This document shows positions 1 through 8,265 of a stretch of DNA of 26,656 nt, piece after piece (within the stretch, counting starts at the first letter, position 1; the number at the start of each line of letters is the position of its first letter). A model generated the notes under the pieces. It worked only from the letters and a program-made list of their open reading frames with translations. It was not told the origin of the DNA and did not search any database. Position numbers and translations under genes: made by a program. Origin of the DNA: Pseudomonadota bacterium (lineage in GTDB: Bacteria; Pseudomonadota; Gammaproteobacteria; Steroidobacterales; Steroidobacteraceae); contig JAJZFQ010000225.1 in NCBI GenBank assembly GCA_021805275.1, positions 1 to 26,656 of the forward strand, in the 5' to 3' direction.

Positions 1-127
1 GTCGGGAACGATTCGGCTTTTCTCCGTAGGCCGGCTCAATAACTGAGCGACCAGCAGGCGGCAGGAAAGGAAACGGTCACAGACCGGTGCCTAGGATAAC
101 CGAGTGTCCCGGCCCGACACAAGCGCC

Positions 128-150
128 GGCCCGCTCAGCGGTAGCGGGCC
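128..150 (-). terminator. Hairpin overlapping the korB stop, possible operon terminator
   Basis: A perfect 8-bp inverted repeat, GGCCCGCT (128-135) and AGCGGGCC (143-150) with a 7-nt loop, straddles the stop codon of korB. A second, weaker 5-bp hairpin (GTGTC 104-108, GACAC 116-120) follows in the minus direction. Neither is followed by a run of T on the minus strand, so termination here would be weak or factor-assisted. The position, at the end of the last gene of the operon, is the main support. Confidence 0.35.
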
Positions 151-1196
151 AGGACCTTGTGCAGCCCGCTCGCCCCCGGTGAGAGCTGCTCGTACGGCAG
201 GGCGTTCAGGGGTTCATCGGGCGTTCCATTCACCTGGTGGAATTCCGCGCGGGCCTGGCTGGGATCGAGGTAGATCAGGCCCGTGAGGTATTCGCCCGAG
301 TTCATCCGGGTCTGCACCGACGCGGTCGCAGCCACCCGGTCGGTCGGATCGTAATCGGCGCCGGTTTTACGCAGCACGATGCGGCTGCCATCGTGCATCG
401 TGACCTCGCGCGCCTCCCCGGCCGCGTAATCGACCACGATCGGGGCCTCGCGGGGCACGTAATCGGCCTGCACCGCCGGCTCGTAGTGCTCGCGCGTGTA
501 GGCGTAGCTCTTGGTGGAGCCCTCGTGGTCATTGAACGTCACGCACGGGGAGAGCACGTCGATGAGCGCGAAGCCGCGGTGCTTCAGGCCGGCCTCGATC
601 AGCGGAACCAGCTGGCGCTTGTCGCCGGAGAAACTGCGGGCGACGAACGTGGCGCCGAGGTCGAGGGCCAGCAACACCGGGTCGATCGGCGGCTGCAGGT
701 TCGTCTCACCCTTCTTGGCGCGGGTCCCGATGTCCGCAGAAGCCGAGAACTGCCCCTTGGTCAGGCCGTACACGCCGTTGTTCTCGATGAGGTAGAGCAT
801 GTCGAGATTACGGCGGATCACATGGCAGAACTGCCCCAGTCCGATCGACAGCGTATCGCCGTCGCCCGAGACGCCGATGTAGCTCAGGCGGCGATTGGCG
901 GCATTCGCGCCCGTGGCGATCGACGGCATGCGGCCGTGCACGGCGTTGAAGCCGTGCGCGCCGCTGACGAAATAAGCGGTGGTCTTGGAGGAGCAGCCGA
1001 TGCCGGAGAGCTTGACCAGGTTCTGCGGTTGGATCGACAGACGCCAGCACGCCTCCACGATCGCAGCGGTGATCGAATCGTGGCCACACCCGGCGCACAG
1101 CGTCGAGAGCGCGCCCTCGTACGAGCGGCGCGTCAGTCCGAGCGCGTTGTGCGGCAGAGACGGGTGGGTAACCTTTGGTTTGGCGATGAAACTCAT
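135..1196 (-). CDS. korB: 2-oxoacid:ferredoxin oxidoreductase, beta subunit (KorB-like)
   Basis: This is the thiamine-diphosphate-binding subunit of a CoA-dependent 2-oxoacid:ferredoxin oxidoreductase, which converts a 2-oxoacid plus CoA to acyl-CoA and CO2 with electrons going to ferredoxin (2-oxoglutarate is the likely substrate). The 353-residue protein has the ThDP motif GDG at 111-113 followed by an asparagine pair at 139-140. Four cysteines, C34 and C37 (in CAGCGH), C68 (GIGCSS) and C218 (SPCVTF), sit where two-subunit enzymes hold one [4Fe-4S] cluster. It starts at ATG 1196, only 9 nt after the korA stop, so the two are surely cotranscribed. Family membership is firm. The substrate is inferred from resemblance to KorAB rather than pyruvate enzymes. 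Confidence 0.93.
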   Translation of the reverse strand: MSFIAKPKVTHPSLPHNALGLTRRSYEGALSTLCAGCGHDSITAAIVEACWRLSIQPQNLVKLSGIGCSSKTTAYFVSGAHGFNAVHGRMPSIATGANAANRRLSYIGVSGDGDTLSIGLGQFCHVIRRNLDMLYLIENNGVYGLTKGQFSASADIGTRAKKGETNLQPPIDPVLLALDLGATFVARSFSGDKRQLVPLIEAGLKHRGFALIDVLSPCVTFNDHEGSTKSYAYTREHYEPAVQADYVPREAPIVVDYAAGEAREVTMHDGSRIVLRKTGADYDPTDRVAATASVQTRMNSGEYLTGLIYLDPSQARAEFHQVNGTPDEPLNALPYEQLSPGASGLHKVLARYR

Positions 1197-1205
1197 GTCG
1201 GCTCC

Positions 1206-3044
1206 TCAGGCGCCCATCGCGCTTGATTGCGTGACGACGGACCGCCCCCGCAGCTCGCCGAGCACACCCTCGACGATGAAACTCGAGCTCACCGGCAAAC
1301 CGCTGTAATGCAGCAGCGAGCGCAGCTTGGCTTTCTCCACCGCCGTCTCCAGCGTCAGCAGCGAGCGCAGCTGCGCATCGCGATTCTGCTCGACGACGAA
1401 TACCACGGCATGCGCGGCGAGAAACCGCTCCACCTCCTCGCCGAACGGAAAGGCGCGCACGCGCAGGTAATCCACCGCGACACCCTCGGCCGTGAGCCGC
1501 GCAAGCGCCTCGCGCACCGCGCTGTCGCCGCTGCCGATGGATACGATCCCCACCTCGCAGCCCGGTCCCTCGATGTGCGCGCGCGGCACGCGCGCCTTGG
1601 CGGTCTGCCACTTGTGCATCAGCCGGTCGAGCACGACCTGATAGTCGTGCGAATCCTCGGTGTACGCACCAAGCTGAGTGTGGCCCGAGCCCCGCGTGAA
1701 ATACGCGCCCTTGGGATTCACCCCGGGCAGCGTGCGCCACGGAATGCCGTCGCCGTCCGGATCGAGGTAACGATGAAATTTCGTCAATGCCTCGACCTGC
1801 TGCGCGCTCAGTACCTTGCCCCGATCGGGACGGTAGGCATCGTCCCAGCGGAACTCCGGACACATCCAGTCGTTCATGCCGATGTCCAGATCCGAAAGCA
1901 CCAGGACCGGGGTCTGCAGCCGCTCGGCCAGGTCGAAGGCCTCGACGGCCAACTCGAAACACTCGGCCGGATTGGCCGGGTAGAGACACACGTGCCGGGT
2001 ATCGCCGTGCGAGGCATACGCGCACGAGAGCAGGTCCCCTTGCTGGGTGCGCGTCGGCATGCCCGTGGACGGACCTACGCGCTGCACGTCGAACAGCACC
2101 GCCGGAACCTCGGCGTAGTAGGCGAGACCGAGAAACTCGTTCATCAGCGAGATGCCCGGACCGGAGGTGGCCGTGAAGGCCCGCGCGCCGTTCCAGGTCG
2201 CCCCGAGCACCATGCCGATGGCCGCCAGCTCGTCTTCCGCCTGGATGAAGGCGAAACGCTTGCGGCCACTTTCCGGATCGACCCGCAGCCGCTCGCAGAA
2301 GCCCTTGAAGGCATCCATGAGCGAGGTCGACGGGGTGATCGGATACCAAGCCGCCACCGTGGCGCCAGCGAACACGCAGCCGAGGGCGGCCGCGGTGTTG
2401 CCGTCGATCATGATGTGCCCGGCGGTGCGATCCATCGGCTCGACGGCGAGCGGCAGCGGGCAGGCATAGTGTTCGCGAACGTATTCGAAGCCCAGCTGCA
2501 GCGCCTTCATGTTGCTCTCGACGAGCTGTGGCTTCTTGGCGTAAGTCTCGCTCAGCAGCTCGCGCATGCGCGAGAGGTCCAGATTCAGCAGCGCCGCGAG
2601 CACCCCGGCGTAGCAGATGTTCTTCATCAGGATGCGGGTGCGTACCCCGTTGAAGTGCTCGTTGCACATCCGGGCGAGCGGCACGCCGATCACCGTGACG
2701 TCCGAGCGGGACAGGAGCACCGGGCGGGGCCAGGTGGAGTCGTACACGAGGAAGCCGCCCGGCGCGAGCTCACGCACGTCGCGGGCATAGGTCTCGGGGT
2801 TTAGGGCCACCATCAGCTCGACCGAGCCGGAGCGCGCCAGGTGACCGGCGTGCGACACCCGGATCTCGTACCAGGTGGGCAGGCCCTGGATGTTCGAGGG
2901 GAAGAAGTTCTTGCCCATCACCGGCACGCCGCTTCTGAAGATGGTCTTCATCAGCAGCGTGTTGGCGCTCGCCGAACCGGTGCCGTTGACCGTGGCGATC
3001 TTGAGCGTGAAATCGTTGATGCGGCTCGATGCGGGTGTAGCCAT
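1206..3044 (-). CDS. korA: 2-oxoacid:ferredoxin oxidoreductase, fused gamma-alpha subunit (KorA-like)
   Basis: This is the large subunit of the two-subunit 2-oxoacid:ferredoxin oxidoreductase and acts with the downstream korB product. Residues about 10-200 form the gamma domain (GTGSASANTL near 21-30, GKNFFPSNIQG 44-54). Residues from about 210 onward form the alpha (pyrimidine-binding) domain, with YPITPST at 234-240, TSGPGISLMNE at 293-303 and RVGPSTGMPT at 322-331, all hallmarks of the KorA family. The 612-residue length fits a gamma-alpha fusion. The start at ATG 3044 is the first codon of a well-formed N-terminus. It lies 42 nt after the flavoprotein gene and 9 nt before korB. Direction of the reaction (oxidative, or reductive carboxylation) cannot be read from the sequence. 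Confidence 0.93.
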   Translation of the reverse strand: MATPASSRINDFTLKIATVNGTGSASANTLLMKTIFRSGVPVMGKNFFPSNIQGLPTWYEIRVSHAGHLARSGSVELMVALNPETYARDVRELAPGGFLVYDSTWPRPVLLSRSDVTVIGVPLARMCNEHFNGVRTRILMKNICYAGVLAALLNLDLSRMRELLSETYAKKPQLVESNMKALQLGFEYVREHYACPLPLAVEPMDRTAGHIMIDGNTAAALGCVFAGATVAAWYPITPSTSLMDAFKGFCERLRVDPESGRKRFAFIQAEDELAAIGMVLGATWNGARAFTATSGPGISLMNEFLGLAYYAEVPAVLFDVQRVGPSTGMPTRTQQGDLLSCAYASHGDTRHVCLYPANPAECFELAVEAFDLAERLQTPVLVLSDLDIGMNDWMCPEFRWDDAYRPDRGKVLSAQQVEALTKFHRYLDPDGDGIPWRTLPGVNPKGAYFTRGSGHTQLGAYTEDSHDYQVVLDRLMHKWQTAKARVPRAHIEGPGCEVGIVSIGSGDSAVREALARLTAEGVAVDYLRVRAFPFGEEVERFLAAHAVVFVVEQNRDAQLRSLLTLETAVEKAKLRSLLHYSGLPVSSSFIVEGVLGELRGRSVVTQSSAMGA

Positions 3045-3086
3045 GGCTCTCGGGGGGCGTGGGACTCGAGACGGGATTCGGTCGGG

Positions 3087-4931
3087 TCAGGCGATCTTCG
3101 GTTCGCGCGCCGCGAGGGCGTGGGCCTCGTCGGCGGCATGCGGCCAGTGCACGTCGGATTTCTGCATGTCCCAGGCGGCCGTCGGGCAGCGCTCTGCGCA
3201 CAGTCCGCAGTGCACGCACAGATCCTCGTCCTTGACCATCACTCGGCCGGTCTGCGGCAGGGCGCCCGACACGTACAGCGCCTGTGCGGTGTTATCGGCC
3301 GGGGCCTTCAGACGCGTGCGCAGATCGCTCTCCGGTCCGTTGTGGGTAATGGTCAAACAGTCGACCGGACAGATGTCGACGCAGGCGTCGCATTCAATGC
3401 ACAGCTTGGCGGCAAACACGGTCTGCACGTCGCAGTTCAGGCAGCGCTGCGCCTCCTCGGCGGCCTGCTCGGCCGTGAAGCCGAGCTCGACCTCGATGTT
3501 GAGCTTCTTGAAGCGCTCCTTGAGCGAGACGTGCGGCATCAACCGACGCTCGATCGGCGCATAGTCGTTGGCGTAGGACCACTCGTGCATGCCCATCTTG
3601 CGGCTGTGCAGGGTGACGCCGGGGGCGAGGCGCTCGCCAACCGGTTCGCCCTGGCAATGCCGGTGAATCGAGATCGCAGCCTGATGGCCGTGCTCGACCG
3701 CCCAGATGATGTTCTTCGGTCCGAAGGCCGCATCGCCGCCGAAGAACACCCCCGGCCGCGTCGACTGGAAGGTCTGCGCATCGACCAGCGGCACGTCCCA
3801 CTTGTCGAATTCAATGCCCAGATCGCGCTCGATCCAGGGAAAGGCGTTTTCCTGACCGATCGCGAGGATCACATCGTCCGCAGGCAGAAACTCCTCGCCC
3901 GCCATCCGCTCCACGACGATGCGGCCGCGCGCATCGAGCTCGTACTCCATGCACTCGAACTGCATGCCGACGAGCCGGCCACCCTCGGTCACGAACGCTT
4001 TGGGCGAGCGGTTGACGAGGATCTCGACCTTCTCCTCCTCCGCATCCTGCAGCTCCCAGGGCGAGGCCTTGAAGAAACCGCGCGGCTTGCGCGCAATGAC
4101 CCGGACCTGCTGTGCGCCGAGCCGCAGGCTGGTGCGGCAGCAGTCCATGGCCGTATTGCCGACGCCAATGATGAGCACGCGCTCGCCGATGCGCTCGATG
4201 TGCCCGAACGCCACCGACTCGAGCCAGCTGATGCCGATGTGGACATTGGCGGCGGCCTCGTCACGGCCCGGCAGGCGCAGCTCCTTGCCCTTCGGGGCGC
4301 CCGAACCGACGAACACGGCGTCGAAGCCGCCCTCGGCGAGCAGCGCGCGCAGGCTCTCCACGGACGTGCCGAGACGCAGGTCCACCCCCATGCCGAGAAT
4401 CATGCCGATTTCCTCATCGAGCACGGCCTCGGGCAGCCGGAAGGCCGGGATGTTGCTGCGCATCAGCCCGCCGGGGCGCTCGTAGCGCTCGAACATCGTC
4501 ACTTCGTACCCGAGCGGCAGCAGGTCGTTGGCAACCGTGAGGGAGGCGCAGCCCGCCCCGATGCAGGCGATGCGCTTGCCGTTCTTGACCTGCGGAATCT
4601 TCGGCAGGCGCCCGGCAACGTCCTCGCGCTGATCAGCCGCGACGCGCTTGAGGCGGCAGATCGCGACCGGCTTCTGCTCGACCCGGCCGCGGCGGCATGC
4701 CGGCTCGCAAGGCCGGTCGCACACGCGGCCGAGGATGCCCGGAAACACGTTCGATTCGCGATTGACGAGGTACGCCTCGGTGAAGCGACCCTGGGCGATG
4801 AGCCGGATGTACTCCGGAACATCGGTGTGGGCCGGGCAGGCCCACTGGCAGTCAACCACTCGGTGGAAATAATTGGGGTGCGAGGTATCGGTGGCGTCCA
4901 CGATGTTCGACGGCTGCACGAAGATGCACAA
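3087..4931 (-). CDS. GltD-like FAD/NAD(P) oxidoreductase with C-terminal 2[4Fe-4S] ferredoxin domain
   Basis: This flavoprotein resembles the small subunit of glutamate synthase (GltD) and NfnB-type proteins, extended by a ferredoxin module. The N-terminal cluster-binding region has C28, C32, C71, C75 and C79 (GRVCDRPCEPACRR). An FAD-binding Rossmann motif follows at 123-131, with GAGCAS where GxGxxG is usual. The NAD(P) motif GVGNTAMD is at 256-263 and a second FAD motif GGDAAFGP at 398-405. The C-terminus has RCLNC (496-500) and two CxxCxxCxxxC sets at 511-521 and 572-582. It heads the operon with korA and korB, so I infer that it moves electrons between the Kor enzyme or its ferredoxin and NAD(P)H. 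The first available start is TTG at 4931. A GTG six codons... in the same stretch (VQPSN) is an alternative, so the exact N-terminus is uncertain. It is not expected to be a true glutamate synthase subunit, as no gltB is present in the window. Confidence 0.88.
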   Translation of the reverse strand: MCIFVQPSNIVDATDTSHPNYFHRVVDCQWACPAHTDVPEYIRLIAQGRFTEAYLVNRESNVFPGILGRVCDRPCEPACRRGRVEQKPVAICRLKRVAADQREDVAGRLPKIPQVKNGKRIACIGAGCASLTVANDLLPLGYEVTMFERYERPGGLMRSNIPAFRLPEAVLDEEIGMILGMGVDLRLGTSVESLRALLAEGGFDAVFVGSGAPKGKELRLPGRDEAAANVHIGISWLESVAFGHIERIGERVLIIGVGNTAMDCCRTSLRLGAQQVRVIARKPRGFFKASPWELQDAEEEKVEILVNRSPKAFVTEGGRLVGMQFECMEYELDARGRIVVERMAGEEFLPADDVILAIGQENAFPWIERDLGIEFDKWDVPLVDAQTFQSTRPGVFFGGDAAFGPKNIIWAVEHGHQAAISIHRHCQGEPVGERLAPGVTLHSRKMGMHEWSYANDYAPIERRLMPHVSLKERFKKLNIEVELGFTAEQAAEEAQRCLNCDVQTVFAAKLCIECDACVDICPVDCLTITHNGPESDLRTRLKAPADNTAQALYVSGALPQTGRVMVKDEDLCVHCGLCAERCPTAAWDMQKSDVHWPHAADEAHALAAREPKIA

Positions 4932-4993
4932 TGATAGTGCAAGCGGGGCGCCGCCCCTAGCCGTTCACGCACTGCGACCCTGCCGATCGGCAT

Positions 4994-5028
4994 AAAAAAG
5001 GCCGGAGGGTCTTTGACACCGTCCGGCC
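4994..5028 (-). terminator. Intrinsic-terminator-like hairpin in the leader of the Kor operon
   Basis: Read on the minus strand, a stem of GGCCGGA (5028-5022) with TCCGGCC (5006-5000), extended by GGT/ACC across a mismatch, has a 7-nt loop and is followed directly by six T (4999-4994). This is a textbook intrinsic terminator pointing toward the flavoprotein gene, whose start is about 63 nt further on. No gene ends just upstream on the minus strand. It is therefore either a guard against antisense transcripts leaving the ubiE region or an attenuator in the operon's own leader. An alternative pairing is described under findings. Confidence 0.6.
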
Positions 5029-5115
5029 CCGAAGGTTTCAAGACCCCCGTACGCGGCCGGGATTGTGTGCACCGACTGCCTCAAAATGCAAATCCTGGAC
5101 TCTGTCCGACGGAAC

Positions 5116-5184
5116 TTGACAAGCGAGCGCCTGTTCGGCTAGCGCAAGCACGGGCGGGCCCGCCGGGCCGCCGAAGGATACAAT
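5116..5184 (+). promoter_or_regulatory. Candidate promoter region of ubiE
   Basis: Upstream of ubiE there is a perfect TTGACA at 5116-5121 with no good -10 at 17 nt spacing, and a good -10 hexamer TACAAT at 5179-5184 without a clear -35. The 12-bp perfect palindrome GGCGGGCCCGCC (5153-5164) lies between them. The TACAAT element, 29 nt before the ubiE start, is the more likely transcription signal. Which element is used cannot be decided from the sequence. Confidence 0.4.
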
Positions 5185-5213
5185 GGCGGGGATTTCCCCC
5201 GGCGTCCGGCAAG

Positions 5214-5963
5214 ATGAGCGAAGAACCTGCGACCGATTTCGGCTACGAGCGCGTGCCCTGGGAGGAGAAAGCCCGCCGCGTGCGGGGCGTTTTTGACTCG
5301 GTGGCACGCCGCTATGACCTGATGAACGATCTGATGTCCGGCGGGGCCCACCGGCTGTGGAAGCGCTTCGCGCTCTCGCTCACCGGACTGCGGCCGGGAC
5401 AGGCGGCGCTGGACGTCGCCGGGGGCACCGGGGATCTGAGCGCCGCGATGGCGCGCCAGGTGGGCGAGCGCGGCCGGGTCGTCCTCAGCGACATCAACGC
5501 CGCGATGCTCGAGCGGGGCCGCGATCGGCTCGTCGACCGCGGCGTGCTCGGCAACGTCGATTACGTCCAGGCCAATGCCGAACACCTGCCGTTTCGCGAC
5601 GACACCTTTGATTGCATCACCATCGGATTCGGCCTGCGCAATGTCACCGATAAGCCCGCGGCGCTCGCCTCGATGCGCCGGGTGCTGCGCCCGGGCGGAC
5701 AGCTGCTGATCCTTGAATTCTCGCGGCCCGTCGCTCCGGGACTCGCCCCGCTCTACGACGCATATTCCTTCCGCATCCTGCCGGTCCTCGGCAAGTGGGT
5801 GGCGCAGGACGAGGCCAGCTATCGCTACCTGGCTGAGTCGATCCGCATGCATCCGCCGCAGGAGGAACTGCTCGGGATGATGCGCTCGGCCGGACTCGAG
5901 GGCTGCCGCTACCACAATCTCTCCGGTGGCATCGTGGCCCTGCACCGTGGCTACAAGTATTGA
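5214..5963 (+). CDS. ubiE: Ubiquinone biosynthesis C-methyltransferase UbiE
   Basis: UbiE is the SAM-dependent methyltransferase that C-methylates 2-polyprenyl-6-methoxy-1,4-benzoquinol in ubiquinone synthesis (and demethylmenaquinol where that exists). The 249-residue protein opens with the family's [19 protein letters not shown] and has the SAM-binding motif [10 protein letters not shown], then NAEHLPF, the FGLRNVTD signature and a C-terminal [14 protein letters not shown]. Length matches E. coli UbiE (251 residues). The start at ATG 5214 ([10 protein letters not shown]) was chosen because the upstream in-frame extension is unlike the family. It is followed at 11 nt by ubiJ and then ubiB, the conserved proteobacterial ubiEJB order, so an operon is nearly certain. 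Confidence 0.97.
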   Translation: MSEEPATDFGYERVPWEEKARRVRGVFDSVARRYDLMNDLMSGGAHRLWKRFALSLTGLRPGQAALDVAGGTGDLSAAMARQVGERGRVVLSDINAAMLERGRDRLVDRGVLGNVDYVQANAEHLPFRDDTFDCITIGFGLRNVTDKPAALASMRRVLRPGGQLLILEFSRPVAPGLAPLYDAYSFRILPVLGKWVAQDEASYRYLAESIRMHPPQEELLGMMRSAGLEGCRYHNLSGGIVALHRGYKY

Positions 5964-5973
5964 TCCCTCGCGC

Positions 5974-6567
5974 ATGCTGACCTCGATGCTGGAGAGCCTG
6001 CTCAACCGCGGCCTGCCGCGCTCAGTGCGCGCCCAACAGCTGTGCGCTGAGCTCGCTGGCCGGCGCTGCGCCGTGGAAGCACCGGCCGTGGCGCGCGTGG
6101 TATTCGACTCCACCGGCGCAGCGATACGCATCCGGCGCGACGAGGATCCGGCCGACGCTGCGATCGTCGGCGGCCCGCTGAGCCTGCTGATCGTCGGAGG
6201 CGGTATTTCGCGCGAACCGCTCGCGCGCGGTGCCGTCGAGATTCGCGGCGACACCGAGATCGCCGAGAAATTTCAACAGCTGATCCGACTGCTGGGCCCT
6301 GACCTGGAGGAGGAACTCGCGCAGGCCGTGGGCGACGTGCCCGCGCACCGGCTCGCCCGGCTTGCCCGCGGCGCGGTCGGCTGGAGCGGCCGCGCCGCGC
6401 TGACGCTCTGGCGCGACCTCGGCGAGTATGCGAGCCATGAGCGGCGCGACCTGGTCCCGAGGCCGGAGGGGGAGACCTTCCTGCACGGAGTCGACGCGCT
6501 GCGCGAAGAGGTCGATCGCTTCGCGGCGCGGCTGGAACAGCTCGAGCATCGAGTGCACAGCCCGTGA
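5974..6567 (+). CDS. ubiJ: Ubiquinone biosynthesis accessory factor UbiJ (SCP2 domain)
   Basis: UbiJ is a soluble lipid-binding accessory factor of the ubiquinone biosynthetic complex and is thought to hold the polyprenyl intermediates. The 197-residue protein has an N-terminal SCP2-like fold (about residues 5-105: MLESLLNRGL at the start, LSLLIVGGGISREPLARGAVEIRGD in the domain core is typical) and a charged helical C-terminus ending in a short coiled coil (VDALREEVDRFAARLEQLEH). Start ATG 5974 follows the ubiE stop by 10 nt. Sequence conservation in this family is low, so the assignment rests on the domain together with its place between ubiE and ubiB. Confidence 0.9.
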   Translation: MLTSMLESLLNRGLPRSVRAQQLCAELAGRRCAVEAPAVARVVFDSTGAAIRIRRDEDPADAAIVGGPLSLLIVGGGISREPLARGAVEIRGDTEIAEKFQQLIRLLGPDLEEELAQAVGDVPAHRLARLARGAVGWSGRAALTLWRDLGEYASHERRDLVPRPEGETFLHGVDALREEVDRFAARLEQLEHRVHSP

Positions 6568-6583
6568 CGCCAGTGCGCCGGTC

Positions 6584-8218
6584 ATGAAGCTGCGGGTCAT
6601 CGGACGGCTCGTGCAGATCCAGCGCGTGCTCCTGAGGCACGGCCTGGACGACTTCGTGCGCGCGACGCATCTGTACCGGCCGCTGCGCTTTCTGTTCTTT
6701 CTGTCGCCCTCGATGTGGCTGCGGCGCGACCGCCATGCGCCGCGCGGTGAGCGGCTGCGCCTGGCGCTGCAGGAGCTCGGGCCGATCTTCGTCAAGTTCG
6801 GCCAGGCAGTCTCCACGCGGCGGGATCTGCTGCCGCCGGACATCGCCGAGGAGCTGGCCAAGCTGCAGGACCGGGTGCCGCCGTTCCCGGCGGCCGTGGC
6901 GCGGGCCACCATCGAGCGCGGCCTGGGCCGTCCGGTGACGGAGGTCTTCGCCGCGTTCGAGGACGAGCCGCTGGCGGCCGCCTCCATTGCCCAGGTGCAC
7001 GCCGCAACGCTGCACAGCGGGGGCGAAGTGGTGGTGAAGGTGCTGCGCCCGGGCATGAAGGCGCACATCGAGCGGGACCTCGAGGTCCTCTATACGCTCG
7101 CGGCGCTGGCGCAACGCTACTGGCGAGATGCGCGCAGGCTGCGGCCGAGCGAACTGGTTCAGGAGTACGAGAAAACCATCCTCGATGAACTCGACCTGAT
7201 GCGCGAGGCGGCGAACGCCACGCAGCTGAAGCGCAACTTCGCCGGGTCGGACCTGCTGTACGTGCCGGAGGTGCACTGGGACCTCTGCCGCACCGACGTG
7301 ATGGTCATGGAGCGCATCCACGGCATTCCGATCAGCGACATGGCCCGACTGCGCGCCCTTGGCACGAATTTCGAGCGGCTCGCCGAGAACGGGGTACGCA
7401 TCTTCTTCACGCAGGTGTTCCGCCACAACTTCTTCCATGCGGACATGCACCCCGGCAACATCTTCGTGTTGGCCGACGATCCGCAGCGACCGCGCTACGC
7501 GGCCATTGACTTCGGCATCATGGGCACGCTCGATCCGCGCGACCAGCATTACCTGGCCGAGAACTTCCTCGCGGTGTTCGAGCGCGACTATCGTCGCGTG
7601 GCGGTGCTGCACGTCGAGTCCGGCTGGGTGCCGCCGCAAACGCGCATCGATGAGATGGAGTCGGCGATCCGCACGGTATGCGAACCGATCTTCGACCGGC
7701 CGCTCGCGGACATCTCCTTCGGACACCTGCTGCTGCGGCTGTTCGAGATCTCCCGCCGCTTCAACATGCAGATCCAGCCGCAGTTGATGCTGCTGCAGAA
7801 AACCCTGTTCAACGTCGAGGGGCTCGGCCGGGAACTGTATCCGCAGCTGGACATCTGGAGCACGGCCACGCCAATCCTGCGCGAATGGATGCGCGAGCGC
7901 GTCAGCGTCCGCCGCCTGCTGAAGAACCTCTGGCGCCAGCTGCCCGACGTGGTGGAATCGATCCAGAGCCTGCCGGGTCTGCTGAAGGAGTCGGTGCGCC
8001 GGGCGCACGAGCCGCAAGCCCACCCGGACGTGACGAGCATGAGCCAGCTGCGCGAGGCGCTGCGTGCCGCAGCGCGCCGTCGGGACGTGGTCACGGCCGC
8101 CTCCGCCGTGCTGCTCGCGGGGCTCGTCTGGCTGGCCCTGAACCCGCTCGGCTGGCCCGGCTGGGGCCTTACCGTGGGCGGCGTCGGGGCGCTCGCCGCC
8201 GCCTACCGCTGGCTTTGA
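6584..8218 (+). CDS. ubiB: Ubiquinone biosynthesis regulatory ATPase/kinase-like protein UbiB
   Basis: UbiB belongs to the atypical kinase (ABC1/ADCK/COQ8) family needed for ubiquinone synthesis, where it acts as a membrane-bound ATPase. The 544-residue protein has the family KxGQ motif (K71 to Q74 in FVKFGQAVSTR), the alanine-rich nucleotide loop AAASIAQVH at 131-139, a putative invariant lysine in VVVKVLRPG (K152), the catalytic-loop stretch FHADMHPGN and the metal-binding DFG (AIDFGIMG). Two hydrophobic segments near the C-terminus (AASAVLLAGLVWLAL and a glycine-rich one after it) match the membrane anchor of bacterial UbiB. Start ATG 6584, 16 nt after ubiJ, begins MKLRVIGRLVQIQRVLLRHGL, as in the family. 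Confidence 0.97.
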   Translation: MKLRVIGRLVQIQRVLLRHGLDDFVRATHLYRPLRFLFFLSPSMWLRRDRHAPRGERLRLALQELGPIFVKFGQAVSTRRDLLPPDIAEELAKLQDRVPPFPAAVARATIERGLGRPVTEVFAAFEDEPLAAASIAQVHAATLHSGGEVVVKVLRPGMKAHIERDLEVLYTLAALAQRYWRDARRLRPSELVQEYEKTILDELDLMREAANATQLKRNFAGSDLLYVPEVHWDLCRTDVMVMERIHGIPISDMARLRALGTNFERLAENGVRIFFTQVFRHNFFHADMHPGNIFVLADDPQRPRYAAIDFGIMGTLDPRDQHYLAENFLAVFERDYRRVAVLHVESGWVPPQTRIDEMESAIRTVCEPIFDRPLADISFGHLLLRLFEISRRFNMQIQPQLMLLQKTLFNVEGLGRELYPQLDIWSTATPILREWMRERVSVRRLLKNLWRQLPDVVESIQSLPGLLKESVRRAHEPQAHPDVTSMSQLREALRAAARRRDVVTAASAVLLAGLVWLALNPLGWPGWGLTVGGVGALAAAYRWL

Positions 8219-8265
8219 TCGCCGCCGGCCGCGGCAGCTCCGCAGCCGCGAAACGGGGAGAGTCC

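Noticed and set aside
1..134. Possible gene end or RNA gene at the left edge
   Set aside because: No convincing frame or RNA fold was found beyond the short hairpins noted after korB.
237..2804. Long plus-strand open frames across korB and korA (329 and 525 codons)
   Set aside because: They run antisense to genes with clear motifs. Their products are Arg/Ala/His-rich with no domain, as expected of high-GC shadow frames.
2841..4934. 697-codon plus-strand open frame opposite the GltD-like gene
   Set aside because: The minus-strand protein has intact cysteine, FAD and NAD(P) motifs. The plus-strand product has none and an atypical composition.
6002..8023. 673-codon minus-strand open frame opposite ubiJ and ubiB
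   Set aside because: A shadow of two well-recognised genes. The product is His/Arg/Gln-rich without a recognisable domain.
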